From Gaoshiqia sp050178015 (GTDB lineage: Bacteria > Bacteroidota > Bacteroidia > Bacteroidales > Prolixibacteraceae), in contig JBFXGM010000001.1 of the NCBI GenBank assembly GCA_050178015.1, forward strand, positions 124,001 through 188,000: a stretch of 64,000 nt of DNA, in the 5' to 3' direction. The translations under genes and the position numbers were made by a program. Shown here one piece after another: positions 44,942 to 54,016 of this stretch; position 1 is the first letter of the stretch; each line of letters opens with the position of its first letter. Below the pieces are notes generated by a model. The model saw only the letters and a program-made list of their open reading frames with translations, was not told where the DNA came from and ran no database searches.

Positions 44942-46072
44942 ATGAAATACTATTTTATAGCAGGCGAAGCTTCGGGCGATTTGCACGCCTCCAACCTGAT
45001 CAGGGAGCTGGTACGCGAAGATAAATCAGCCATTGTTCGCGGCTTTGGCGGCGAATTAATGGAAAAAGCCGGCATGCTACTGGTGAAGCATTACCGCGAC
45101 ATGGCCTTCATGGGCTTTTTGCCCGTGTTGCTGAACCTGCGCACGATCAAAAAAAACTTCAAAACCTGCGAACAGGATTTGCTCCAATTTCAACCGGACG
45201 TGTTGGTGCTGGTGGATTACCCTGGTTTCAACCTGCGGATGGCCGAATTTGCCAAGGCCCACGGTATCCGGGTATTCTACTATATATCACCAAAGATATG
45301 GGCATGGAAAGCACACCGCATCAAAAAGATAAAAGCTTTTGTGGACGAAATGTTTACCATCCTTCCGTTCGAAACCGAATTTTACCGGCAGTTTGAATAC
45401 CCGGTAAACTATGTGGGCAATCCCGTACTGGATGCCGTGCTGGCAAAACCATCCAAACAAGCGGCTGAAGTTTTTCGGAAAGAAAACACGTTAGCTGAAA
45501 AGCCCGTCATCGCATTGCTTCCGGGAAGCCGCTTACAGGAAATCCGCTCCCTGTTGCCCCGGATGCTCAAGGCAGCAGCTTCGTTCAAAACGCACCAGTT
45601 GATCGTGACGGCAGCGCCCAATATTCCGGATGAAGTGTACAATGAACTGCTGAATGGTTACGAGGCGAGCCTGTTGCATGGCAAAACCTACGAAGTACTG
45701 CAACAGGCCGATGCGGCCGTGCTGGCTTCGGGAACAGTTTCGCTGGAGGCCGGTGTGATCGGCTGTCCGCAAGTAGTGTGTTACCGGATGGCAGGCGGGG
45801 CCTTATTTTTTAAAATAGGGCAAAAGGTACTGAAAATAAAATGGGTATCGCTGGTAAACCTGATCCTACAACGCACGGCAGTGAGGGAATTGTTGCAACA
45901 CCAATGCTCGGTGAAAAACATTCGTGAAGAATTGGAGCGGATATTAAATAATCCCGCTTACCGAAAGCAAATTGATGCCAATTACCGTGAGCTGCTCAAC
46001 CAGCTGGGCGAACCTGGCGCTTCGGCCCGCGCTGCCAGCCTGATGGTGGCGAAACTTCGGCAAAAGAAATAA
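44942..46072 (+). CDS. lpxB: Lipid-A-disaccharide synthase
   Basis: A 376-residue GT19 glycosyltransferase that condenses UDP-2,3-diacylglucosamine with lipid X to form the lipid A disaccharide at the inner face of the cytoplasmic membrane. The start MKYYFIAGEASGDLH is the family signature; DYPGFNLRMA, YYISPKIWAWK, LLPGSRLQEI and ASGTVSLEAG are all present. Full family length. It follows surE and the small membrane protein, and gldFG follows after 39 bp, so it is likely part of an envelope gene cluster. Confidence 0.97.
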   Translation: MKYYFIAGEASGDLHASNLIRELVREDKSAIVRGFGGELMEKAGMLLVKHYRDMAFMGFLPVLLNLRTIKKNFKTCEQDLLQFQPDVLVLVDYPGFNLRMAEFAKAHGIRVFYYISPKIWAWKAHRIKKIKAFVDEMFTILPFETEFYRQFEYPVNYVGNPVLDAVLAKPSKQAAEVFRKENTLAEKPVIALLPGSRLQEIRSLLPRMLKAAASFKTHQLIVTAAPNIPDEVYNELLNGYEASLLHGKTYEVLQQADAAVLASGTVSLEAGVIGCPQVVCYRMAGGALFFKIGQKVLKIKWVSLVNLILQRTAVRELLQHQCSVKNIREELERILNNPAYRKQIDANYRELLNQLGEPGASARAASLMVAKLRQKK

Positions 46073-46111
46073 TCTTTTGCTATCTTCGTTTGCCCTAACA
46101 CGAATTGACGC

Positions 46112-48523
46112 ATGTACAGCTTATTTCGAAAAGAAATTACCGGATTTTTCGGGTCGGTTACCGGCTATTTGGTAGCTTTTGTTTTTCTGATTGCCAATGG
46201 TTTATTCCTTTGGGTATTTCCCGGCAACTACAACCTGCTCGAAAACGGGTATGCAACCCTGGACAGCTACTTCTCGCTCGCTCCGTGGATCTTCCTGTTT
46301 CTGGCACCGGCGCTCACCATGCGGCTGATTGCTGAGGAAAAACGACTGGGAACGCTCGAAATACTGGTTACCCGCCCGCTGTCGCTATTCCAGCTTGTTT
46401 GGGCAAAATACCTGGCCGGATTGTTTTTGGTAGCCGTTTGCCTGCTTCCTACGCTGGTGTATTTCTACTCTATTTATGCGCTGGGAAACCCGGTCGGAAA
46501 CTGGGACAGCGGCGCTGCCTGGGGATCGTTTACCGGACTGTTCTTTTTGGCAGCTGCCTATGTGGCTATCGGACTGCTGGCTTCATCGTTGACCGATAAC
46601 CAGATCTTCGCGTTCATTGCAGCATTATTTCTGTCGTTTTTCTTTTACGCGGGCTTGGATTTTATGGCCTCCATGAACCTGCCGGTTAGCCTGAAATCAT
46701 TCTTCACCCAAATTGGCATCAACGAACATTATTTATCCATGAGCCGCGGCGTGGTTGATTCACGGGACGTGGTTTATTTTCTGTCGCTTACTTTTTTTAT
46801 CCTGATGCTCACCAGTATCTTCCTTCAGCAAAAACAGAAAAAACTCAAAAAGCAACTCAAAAAGCTGGCTCTGCTGGCAGTCGGATTGATCGTGCTTTCG
46901 GCCGTTTCATCCCGATTGTTTTTTCGCATCGACCTGACCACCGAGCAACGGTACAGCCTCTCCCCGATTTCCAAAGAACTAATCAACCAACTGGATGCCC
47001 CGGTAAAGATCGATCTGTTTTTGGCGGGCGAATTGCCCCCTGGATTCCGGAAATTACAGCAGGCTGTTGAAGAAAAGATACAAGACATGGATGCCTATGC
47101 CGACATACGTGTACGGTATGAAAGCATGGACCCCTATCAACTTAAAAATGCCAACGAACGAAACCAGCTGTTTGAACACCTGATCTCGCTGGGGCTGCAA
47201 CCAACCGATTTGCGCCTGACACGCGATGAAGGAACCGTGACGCACCTGATTTTTCCGGGAGCGGTCATCCGTTACAAAGGCGAGGAAATCGGGGTAAACT
47301 TGTTAAAAAATAATCCGGCCCTGGCAGCTGAAGTGAACCTAAACAATTCGGTAGAAACACTCGAATTTGAATTGATGCGGGCTTTGCAACAGTTGCTCGG
47401 GCATGAAAAAGAAGAAGTTGCCTTCCTGAACGGGCAGTCGGAACTGAGCGATGCCGAAACGCACGACATCCGCATGACCTTGGCTGAAAATTACCGGGTT
47501 ACCAACCGTTTGGCTACAGATCTTATTTCAGGCGAAAAACGACCAAAGGCCTTGATCATTTCCGATCCGTCGCAACCATTTAGCGAAACCGACAAGTTTT
47601 ACATCGACCAGTATTTGATGCGGGGCGGCAACCTGCTGTGGCTGTTCGACCCGGTGCAGGTGAGCCTGGACAGCCTTAGCCGCGGAGAAACCACCCTGGC
47701 CTTTCCGCGCGACCTGAACCTGATGGACCAGCTTTTCCGTTACGGGGTGCGCGTAAACCCGGTGTTGGTGCAGGACGTGGAGTGCCTGATGATTCCGGTA
47801 AACACCGCACCGGTTGGCAGCCCTCCCAAGTTCACCCCGGCCCCCTGGTACTATTCGCCCTTGCTCACACCCAGCCAAGCGCATGTCATCAGCCGTAACC
47901 TCAACCGGTTAAAGTCAGAATTTGTCAGTTCTATCGACACGGTTGGCCAAAGTGCCGCTGTGAAAAAGACCGTCATTCTGCATACTTCAACCTATTCCCG
48001 CATCGTGAAAACGCCCGAAGAAATCAGCCTGCAAAGTATCAACAATCCACCCTCACGCAACTTGTTCCAACAATCGCAGGTACCGGTCGGCATATTGCTG
48101 GAGGGGCAATTCTCATCGGCATTTAAAAACCGCATCACCGAAGATTTCAACACCACCAATATTGAAGTTCTTCCCGAATCGAAACCGGCAAAAATGATTG
48201 TCCTGGCCGACGGAAGCCTAATCGCCAACCAAGTGTCGCACCGAAACGGCCAGACCCAAACACGTCCGCTGGGCTACGACAACTTTTCGCAACAGACATT
48301 CGGCAACAAAGAGTTTCTGGTAAATGCGGTGAATTACTTGTGCGACGATACCGGGATCATGTCGCTAAGGTCGCGCGTTTTTAAGTTGCGTTTGCTGGAT
48401 GAAGTGAAAGTCCGCGAGGAAAAATTCTTCTGGCAACTGCTGAATTTGCTGGCGCCATTGGCCCTGATTTCGCTATTTGGGCTGATTTTCAATTTTGTCC
48501 GCAAACGAAAATACCGCGGTTAA
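46112..48523 (+). CDS. gldFG: Fused GldF-GldG ABC-transporter protein
   Basis: An 803-residue fusion. Residues 1-240 are the ABC-2-type permease GldF with six membrane helices (YSLFRKEITGFFGSV opening, RLIAEEKRLGTLEILVTRP loop). Residues about 250-800 are GldG, an auxiliary ABC protein with one early membrane helix (RRIDLTTEQRYSLS-like region: FRIDLTTEQRYSLSPI), a periplasmic domain (ALIISDPSQPFSETDKFYIDQY region) and a C-terminal helix. These proteins work with the ATPase GldA in gliding bacteria, although many non-gliding Bacteroidales keep them. In Flavobacterium they are separate genes, so the fusion is notable. No gldA is in the window. Confidence 0.93.
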   Translation: MYSLFRKEITGFFGSVTGYLVAFVFLIANGLFLWVFPGNYNLLENGYATLDSYFSLAPWIFLFLAPALTMRLIAEEKRLGTLEILVTRPLSLFQLVWAKYLAGLFLVAVCLLPTLVYFYSIYALGNPVGNWDSGAAWGSFTGLFFLAAAYVAIGLLASSLTDNQIFAFIAALFLSFFFYAGLDFMASMNLPVSLKSFFTQIGINEHYLSMSRGVVDSRDVVYFLSLTFFILMLTSIFLQQKQKKLKKQLKKLALLAVGLIVLSAVSSRLFFRIDLTTEQRYSLSPISKELINQLDAPVKIDLFLAGELPPGFRKLQQAVEEKIQDMDAYADIRVRYESMDPYQLKNANERNQLFEHLISLGLQPTDLRLTRDEGTVTHLIFPGAVIRYKGEEIGVNLLKNNPALAAEVNLNNSVETLEFELMRALQQLLGHEKEEVAFLNGQSELSDAETHDIRMTLAENYRVTNRLATDLISGEKRPKALIISDPSQPFSETDKFYIDQYLMRGGNLLWLFDPVQVSLDSLSRGETTLAFPRDLNLMDQLFRYGVRVNPVLVQDVECLMIPVNTAPVGSPPKFTPAPWYYSPLLTPSQAHVISRNLNRLKSEFVSSIDTVGQSAAVKKTVILHTSTYSRIVKTPEEISLQSINNPPSRNLFQQSQVPVGILLEGQFSSAFKNRITEDFNTTNIEVLPESKPAKMIVLADGSLIANQVSHRNGQTQTRPLGYDNFSQQTFGNKEFLVNAVNYLCDDTGIMSLRSRVFKLRLLDEVKVREEKFFWQLLNLLAPLALISLFGLIFNFVRKRKYRG

Positions 48524-48658
48524 TTACTTTGTATAAAATCTCAAACGAAAACATCAAGAAACAAAATCAAAGTTTGTATATTCGTGTGATTGTGTTAACC
48601 GGATATAAAAGTCCGCAACATTTAAATAATCAGATCACTAATACTTAAAAAAATATCA

Positions 48659-49789
48659 ATGAAATTTGTTGTTTCCAGTACCGAATTGCTCAGTCACCTG
48701 AATGCGATCAGTAAGGTGATTAGTTCGAAAAATACATTACCCATCCTGGATAATTATTTATTTCAGCTGGAAAGTAACCGGCTAACGGTTACTGCTTCAG
48801 ATTTGGAGTCAACGCTTATCACCAGCCTGGAGCTGGACAACACTGAAGGTCAAGGCGACATCGCCGTTCCGGCCAAGTTATTGAATGATACGTTGAAAGA
48901 ATTTCCGGAACAGCCGTTGACCTTTAAAATCGACCAGGACAGCTTCGCCATTGATATTTATTCTGAAAACGGAAAATTCAGCATTGTCGGGAAAAGTGGC
49001 GACGACTTCCCGCAACTGCCCGTGCTGCGCGAAGAGGTTGCCTCCTCCATCAGTGTGAGCCACGATGTACTGCAAAGCGGTATTGCCCGCACCTTGTTTG
49101 CCACGGCCGATGATGAACTTCGCCCGGTAATGAACGGGATTTTCATTGAGCTGGGGCAAAACGACCTGACCTTTGTCGCCTCGGATGCCCATAAATTGGT
49201 ACGCTACAAACGTAGCGACGCCAAAGCCGAAGTGGAATCGTCCTTCATTCTGCCCAAAAAACCGGCAGCCTTATTGAAGAACTTGCTGGCCAAAGAAGAC
49301 TATGACGTGAAACTTCAGTTTGACGATAAAAATGCCTTCTTCACACTCAGCAATTATAAGTTGATCTGCCGCATGGTGGAAGGGAATTACCCCAGTTACA
49401 ACTCGGTAATCCCAACCCATAACCCGAACAAACTGGTGGTTGACCGGTTGGAATTTTACAACACCATCAAACGGGTATCGGTATTTGCCAATCAGGCCAG
49501 CAACCTGATCAAGTTCCACATTCACGACAACCAGCTGGTAGTTTCGGCCCAGGATGTCGATTTTGCCATCTCGGCCGTTGAACGCCTGAAATGTGAGTAC
49601 GAAGGCGATGAAATCGAAATCGGGTTCAAATCGACCTTCTTGCAGGAAATCCTGGTTAACCTGTCATCAACCGATGTGCGTGTTGAATTGTCAGACCCAA
49701 CCCGTGCCGGCCTGTTGTTGCCCGCCGAAAAAGATTTTGACGAAGAAGACGTGTTGATGTTATTGATGCCGATGATGATCAACGCGTAA
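48659..49789 (+). CDS. dnaN: DNA polymerase III beta subunit (sliding clamp)
   Basis: A 376-residue processivity clamp; dimers encircle DNA and tether the polymerase. It opens with MKFVVSSTELLSHLNAI and ISSKNTLPILDNYLF, contains RPVMNGIFIEL and FVASDAHKLVRY, and ends VLMLLMPMMIN, all standard for Bacteroidota DnaN. It is followed by a DnaQ-like exonuclease, a common arrangement in this phylum. The dnaA gene is not nearby, so this is not evidence for the replication origin. Confidence 0.97.
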   Translation: MKFVVSSTELLSHLNAISKVISSKNTLPILDNYLFQLESNRLTVTASDLESTLITSLELDNTEGQGDIAVPAKLLNDTLKEFPEQPLTFKIDQDSFAIDIYSENGKFSIVGKSGDDFPQLPVLREEVASSISVSHDVLQSGIARTLFATADDELRPVMNGIFIELGQNDLTFVASDAHKLVRYKRSDAKAEVESSFILPKKPAALLKNLLAKEDYDVKLQFDDKNAFFTLSNYKLICRMVEGNYPSYNSVIPTHNPNKLVVDRLEFYNTIKRVSVFANQASNLIKFHIHDNQLVVSAQDVDFAISAVERLKCEYEGDEIEIGFKSTFLQEILVNLSSTDVRVELSDPTRAGLLLPAEKDFDEEDVLMLLMPMMINA

Positions 49790-49837
49790 TTAAAACCCAT
49801 CAAAGGGGCAATTTTTAAAGTCAAATTCGGTTCGGAA

Positions 49838-49905
49838 CGTCACCCTGAATTCAGTTCAGGGCCTGTCTGTTTCAACAAAGATCCTGAAACAAGTTCAGGA
49901 TGACG
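49838..49905. repeat. Palindromic intergenic repeat (CCTGAA...TTCAGG type)
   Basis: CGTCACCCTGAATTCAG at the left and CAAGTTCAGGATGACG at the right form imperfect inverted arms that contain CCTGAA/TTCAGG. It lies between dnaN and the exonuclease gene. It resembles the CGTCATCCTGAAC-type repeats scattered in many bacterial genomes. Confidence 0.55.
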
Positions 49906-50018
49906 ACAAAAACAGGACTTTTAAAATTGCCTCTTTTCTTTTTATACAAATTTGAATTGAACAGGCTCGACTGAATACGTTTCACAAAGCCTGCTTTTTC
50001 TGAATAAAACCCATATAA

Positions 50019-50822
50019 ATGAAGCTCAATTTAAAAAATCCACTGATTTTTCTGGACCTGGAAACCACCGGGATCAACGTAGTGACCGACCGGATTGTGG
50101 AAATCGCCTTACTGAAGATTAACCTGGACGGCTCGGAAGAAAGCCGCGACCTGCGGATCAACCCCGAAATGCCAATTCCCGAATTTGCCAGTAAAATACA
50201 CGGCATTTATGATGAAGATGTAAAAGATGCCCCCACTTTTAAAGAAGTGGCCAAGTCGTTGGCCAAATTTATGGAAGGCTGCGACCTCGCCGGATTTAAC
50301 TCCAACCGTTTCGACATCCCGTTGCTGGCCGAGGAGTTTTTGCGCGTGGATGTGGATATCGACTTTAAAAAACGAAAGTTTATCGATGTACAAGCCATCT
50401 TCCACAAGATGGAAAAACGCACCCTGACAGCAGCTTTCAAGTTTTACTGCCAACAGGAACTGGCTGGCGCTCACAGCGCGATGGTGGACACCAAAGCTAC
50501 TTACGATGTACTGAAAGCCCAGCTCGACCTTTACCAGGATACGGAATACGAGGAGGGTAACGGACGGGTAAGCAAACCCATTAAAAACGATGTTACCGCC
50601 CTCAGCGAATTTTCATCGTACGACCGCAACGTGGATTTTCTGGGGCGCATCGTGTACGACGAGAATGGCGTGGAAGTGTTCAATTTTGGCAAAAACAAAG
50701 GAGTTCCTGTTGAAAAGGTACTGCGCGAACAGCCCGGCTACTTCGGCTGGATTATGAACGGTGAATTTCCGCTGTACACCAAAAAAGTGCTCACCGCCAT
50801 CAAGCTGCGAATGAAAGAATAA
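50019..50822 (+). CDS. DnaQ-like DEDDh 3'-5' exonuclease
   Basis: A 267-residue protein with an RNase-T/DnaQ exonuclease domain (residues about 8-175). The catalytic acidic residues are in IFLDLETTG, CDLAGFNSNRFDIPLL and AHSAMVDTKATYD (His and Asp). A C-terminal extension (FNFGKNKGVPVEKVL, GYFGWIMNGEFPLYTKK) is a conserved Bacteroidota addition. It may serve as the proofreading epsilon subunit or act in repair. Proximity to dnaN supports a replication role. Confidence 0.9.
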   Translation: MKLNLKNPLIFLDLETTGINVVTDRIVEIALLKINLDGSEESRDLRINPEMPIPEFASKIHGIYDEDVKDAPTFKEVAKSLAKFMEGCDLAGFNSNRFDIPLLAEEFLRVDVDIDFKKRKFIDVQAIFHKMEKRTLTAAFKFYCQQELAGAHSAMVDTKATYDVLKAQLDLYQDTEYEEGNGRVSKPIKNDVTALSEFSSYDRNVDFLGRIVYDENGVEVFNFGKNKGVPVEKVLREQPGYFGWIMNGEFPLYTKKVLTAIKLRMKE

Positions 50823-50829
50823 AAAAGTC

Positions 50830-50902
50830 GTGAGTAGCGAGTAATGAGTCATGAGTCATTTTTCTTCACTTGCTACTCACTGCTTGCCACTCATAACTCA
50901 AA
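50830..50902. repeat. Heptanucleotide repeat cluster before the FAH-family gene
   Basis: Seven-base units GTGAGTA, GCGAGTA, ATGAGTC, ATGAGTC (50830-50857) are followed after 10 bp by ACTTGCT, ACTCACT, GCTTGCC, ACTCATA, ACTCAAA (50868-50902). The second block is roughly the reverse complement of the first, so the region can fold into a long hairpin. It lies only four bases before the start codon. Confidence 0.6.
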
Positions 50903-50906
50903 AACT

Positions 50907-51521
50907 ATGAAGATCATTTGTATTGGCCGGAATTACAGCGAACACGTCCGGGAATTGAATAACGATATCCCGACAGAACCGGTTATTTTCATGAAACCGG
51001 ATTCGGCCCTGCTCCGCAACAACGAACCGTTTTATATACCGGATTTCAGCAAAGATGTACATTACGAATGTGAACTGATCGTTCGGATCAACCGGCTGGG
51101 AAAAAATATCGAAACGCGCTTTGCCAACCGCTATTACGATGAGCTTGGACTGGGTATCGACTTCACGGCCCGCGACCTGCAAAACCAGCTGAAAGACAAA
51201 GGACTTCCCTGGGAAAAGGCCAAAGCCTTTGACCGGTCGGCCGTAATCAGCAGCGAATTTATCCCCACATCCGAATTGCCCGATCTGAATGCCATCCGTT
51301 TTCAGCTGAAAAAGAATGGCGAAACCGTTCAAAACGGCGACAGCTCGTTTATGCTGTTCCCCATCGACGAACTGATCAGCCAGGTATCGAAATACTTCAC
51401 GCTGAAAATTGGCGACCTGATTTACACCGGCACCCCGGCGGGCGTTGGGCCCGTGGCCATTGGCGACCGGTTGGAAGGCTTTCTGGAGAACAAAAAAATG
51501 TTCGACTTTGAAGTGAAATAG
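50907..51521 (+). CDS. Fumarylacetoacetate hydrolase-family protein
   Basis: A 204-residue FAH-fold enzyme. Motifs: ICIGRNYSEHVREL near the start, PVIFMKPDSALL, HYECELIVRI (metal-binding Glu), LGIDFTARDLQ, and LIYTGTPAGVGPV with GDRLEG at the end. The family cleaves or hydrates small diketo or acylpyruvate compounds, and oxaloacetate decarboxylation also occurs in it; the substrate is unknown. The start at 50907 is used because the 63 bp before it are the heptad repeat, not conserved coding. Confidence 0.92.
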   Translation: MKIICIGRNYSEHVRELNNDIPTEPVIFMKPDSALLRNNEPFYIPDFSKDVHYECELIVRINRLGKNIETRFANRYYDELGLGIDFTARDLQNQLKDKGLPWEKAKAFDRSAVISSEFIPTSELPDLNAIRFQLKKNGETVQNGDSSFMLFPIDELISQVSKYFTLKIGDLIYTGTPAGVGPVAIGDRLEGFLENKKMFDFEVK

Positions 51522-51550
51522 GAAAGCTTTTGACAACTTTTTACAAATAA

Positions 51551-51585
51551 GAAAACCGCCCCAATTGGAGCGGTTTTCCTTTTTA
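51551..51585. terminator. Bidirectional terminator between the FAH gene and gapA
   Basis: GAAAACCGC (51551-51559) and GCGGTTTTC (51570-51578) form a 9-bp stem with a T-rich tail on the + side and an A-rich tract on the left that gives a T run on the other strand. It lies between convergent genes. Confidence 0.88.
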
Positions 51586-51608
51586 TCGTAGGATGTAAAA
51601 CCTTCAGC

Positions 51609-52616
51609 TTATTTTACTGAATCCATGTATTGGATCAGTTCGCAAACTTTTGCAGAGTAACCCATTTCGTTGTCGTACCAAGAAACAACTTTTACGAAGT
51701 TTGGAGACAATGAGATACCAGCGCCAGCATCGAAGATAGAAGTACGGGTGTCGCCAACAAAGTCGTTCGATACAACTTGGTCTTCGGTGTAACCCAGGAT
51801 ACCTTTCAATTCGCCTTCAGAAGCTTCTTTCATGGCAGCACAGATTTCTGCGTAAGAAGCGCCTTTTTCCAAACGGGCAGTCAGGTCAACCACTGATACG
51901 TCAGGAGTTGGAACACGGAAAGCCATACCGGTCAATTTGCCGTTCAACTGAGGAATAACTTTACCGACAGCTTTGGCAGCACCGGTAGAAGAAGGGATAA
52001 TGTTCTGACCTGCGCCACGGCCACCTCTCCAGTCTTTTGCTGAAGGACCGTCAACTGTTTTTTGAGTAGCAGTTGTCGCGTGAACGGTTGTCATCAAACC
52101 TTCAACAATACCGAATTTGTCATTCAATACTTTAGCGATTGGAGCCAAGCAGTTGGTAGTACATGAAGCGTTTGATACGAAAGTCATATCATTGTTGTAA
52201 GAAGTGTGGTTAACACCCATTACAAACATAGGGGTATCGTCTTTTGAAGGAGCAGAGAAGATAACTTTTTTAGCGCCAGCGTCGATGTGACCCTGAGCTT
52301 TAGTTTTTTCCAGGAAAAGACCAGTTGATTCAACAACATATTCAGCACCAACAGCGCCCCAGTTGATGTCAGCCGGGTTTCTTTCAGCAGTAACACGAAT
52401 TACTTCACCGTTAACGATCAGTTTACCGTCTTTTACTTCAACATCACCTTTGAAGATCCCGTGAGTAGAATCGTATTTTAACATGTAGGCCATGTAGTCA
52501 ACATCGATCAAATCGTTGATAGCAACAACCTGAATTGTCCCTTTTGCAATAGCCTGACGGAAAACAAAACGTCCGATACGGCCAAATCCGTTGATACCGA
52601 TTTTAATTTTTGACAT
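51609..52616 (-). CDS. gapA: Glyceraldehyde-3-phosphate dehydrogenase, type I
   Basis: A 335-residue glycolytic enzyme converting glyceraldehyde-3-phosphate to 1,3-bisphosphoglycerate with NAD+. It opens with KIGINGFGRIGRFVFR (NAD site), contains the catalytic Cys in ASCTTNCLAP, and ends WYDNEMGYSAKVCELIQYM. Codon use looks tuned for high expression (few rare-looking codons), consistent with a central enzyme. It appears monocistronic. Confidence 0.98.
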   Translation of the reverse strand: MSKIKIGINGFGRIGRFVFRQAIAKGTIQVVAINDLIDVDYMAYMLKYDSTHGIFKGDVEVKDGKLIVNGEVIRVTAERNPADINWGAVGAEYVVESTGLFLEKTKAQGHIDAGAKKVIFSAPSKDDTPMFVMGVNHTSYNNDMTFVSNASCTTNCLAPIAKVLNDKFGIVEGLMTTVHATTATQKTVDGPSAKDWRGGRGAGQNIIPSSTGAAKAVGKVIPQLNGKLTGMAFRVPTPDVSVVDLTARLEKGASYAEICAAMKEASEGELKGILGYTEDQVVSNDFVGDTRTSIFDAGAGISLSPNFVKVVSWYDNEMGYSAKVCELIQYMDSVK

Positions 52617-53008
52617 AGTTGATAGTTTAAAAAATTAATGAAAGAATTATTCTTTGATTTATTAGCTTGTATTTTTTTTAAAGCCCCACAAAATAACGAA
52701 CTATATTCTATACAGTCAAATTTTTTGTTTTTCTTTTATTTTTTTCAACAAGAGCTTAAACTTGAATTAATATTGGCTGAACCGTATTTTTGCCCCTTCC
52801 AACAGGCATGTTCCCGTGGCTGCAAACGGGCTTTGGACTTGCGGCAAACTTGCTGCAAAAAGAGAATAAAAGAAAACCACGACGTCGTGTTATACTCAAA
52901 AACAAATCAGACTGTTACACTGGTTTTCAAGCGGCGAACCAGCTGCCTGTTTATCTGCCCGCAGTTGTTCATCAAAAAGGAAAGAGCAACGAAACAAGAA
53001 TGGAATTT
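52617..53008. other. gapA upstream region
   Basis: About 390 bp with no convincing gene on either strand. The first 120 bp are very AT-rich and contain the likely gapA promoter; the rest is GC-richer with no repeat or hairpin I can name. Two open frames here (52638 and 52790) are not supported by any motif. Confidence 0.5.
52689..52720 (-). promoter_or_regulatory. Candidate gapA promoter
   Basis: In minus-strand reading a TTTG (52720-52717) is followed 21 bp later by TATTTTG (52695-52689), close to the Bacteroidota -33 TTTG / -7 TAnnTTTG pattern. This would give a leader of about 65 bases. Confidence 0.45.
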
Positions 53009-53179
53009 TCAGCTGTCGATTTCTGCCCCGCCGGTTTGGACCGTGGCCTGTTTTTCCATGAAATCCCCTTGGGGGTGCACGCTTTCGCCCCGGGAATAGG
53101 CCGGACATTCGCAGGTTTTGCAAGAGGCGAAAAATGCCATCAACCCGGCAAGGGCAAGTCCTATCAATCGGTATTTCAT
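53009..53179 (-). CDS. Small lipoprotein with CKTCECPAYS motif
   Basis: A 56-residue predicted lipoprotein: hydrophobic signal ALAGLMAFFASC, then KTCECPAYSRGESVHPQG and a short polar tail. Very short lipoproteins with a Cys-Lys-Thr-Cys-x-Cys-Pro-Ala-Tyr segment recur in Bacteroidota, with no known role. The ATG at 53179 begins a clean lipoprotein signal; the open frame continues upstream to 53383 and beyond without a credible start or domain, so the longer form is rejected. Confidence 0.7.
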   Translation of the reverse strand: MKYRLIGLALAGLMAFFASCKTCECPAYSRGESVHPQGDFMEKQATVQTGGAEIDS

Positions 53180-54016
53180 CGTATTTCTTTTTGCAAATAA
53201 ACGACAATAATTCCGTTTGTAATAGTTGAAATTGCCATAATCCATAAAACAATATCGTTCTATATCCTTTACTGAAAGGGAATCCTGACCTGCCTTTTCA
53301 TACGGTACAAATTCATTTTCAGAAAGTGCTTTTAATATAAATTGTTTCCCGTCTCTGTAAATTACCAGATGGTCATCTTCCAATGAAACCGACAGATATA
53401 ATATACACGCTGAAGACGTACCGGTATATTCAACGCTGATATTCGTGCACGTTAGTCTGCCATTTTTTTGCCCACATGTTCTATTACTTCATTCAATTCT
53501 TTCGTAGGGCTAAATTCAATCAATTTAACATCCTACTGAACGATCACCGTATGTTCATGTGGAAGAAAGGCATGAAGGTTCCCGATCCTTCCATCGCTAC
53601 CGGCATGTTTTCCTCTTTTATTTTCTAACTATTTATTTAGATGAATAATACGCTTAGATTACAGAGATAGTACGGTCTGCACACACGAATAGTTTGTAAT
53701 TTAAACGCTGGAAATATACCGGCACTTCAATCACCTAGAAAAAACGAAACAAGTTGTAACTAAATCTGCTGCCTATTTCGTAGTAGTGAGTAATTCTACC
53801 AATTAAAAAATCCGAAAATCATACGCTTAATCTGATCGTGGTGAGATTGTGTCTCATTCATCGGATTCCTCTTTGCAGAAAACGATAGCGTTCTTTGAAT
53901 GCCTTACAATAAGCCATTTAATTGAAACGCCCTCAAACACTGCATTTCTACAGTTCCTTAACCGAACTTGTATCATCAAATCCGCACATGTTACACAATT
54001 ACAAAAATTTGAACCA
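53180..54016. other. Long intergenic region, possibly with degraded coding fragments
   Basis: About 840 bp. On the minus strand several short stretches look protein-like in different frames: VKLIEFSPTKELNEVIEHV (about 53470-53540) ends in a stop, and a second frame (SLEDDHLVIYRDGKQFIL, about 53330-53390) follows it. They could be remnants of one frameshifted gene, which I cannot name. The right half is AT-rich without recognisable features, apart from being the region upstream of the SnoaL-like gene. Confidence 0.35.

Noticed and set aside
48524..48658. Replication origin next to dnaN
   Set aside because: No dnaA gene and no cluster of DnaA-box-like sequences was seen.
53180..53383. Longer 124-residue form of the small lipoprotein
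   Set aside because: The added N-terminus has no signal or domain, while the ATG at 53179 starts a clean lipoprotein signal peptide.
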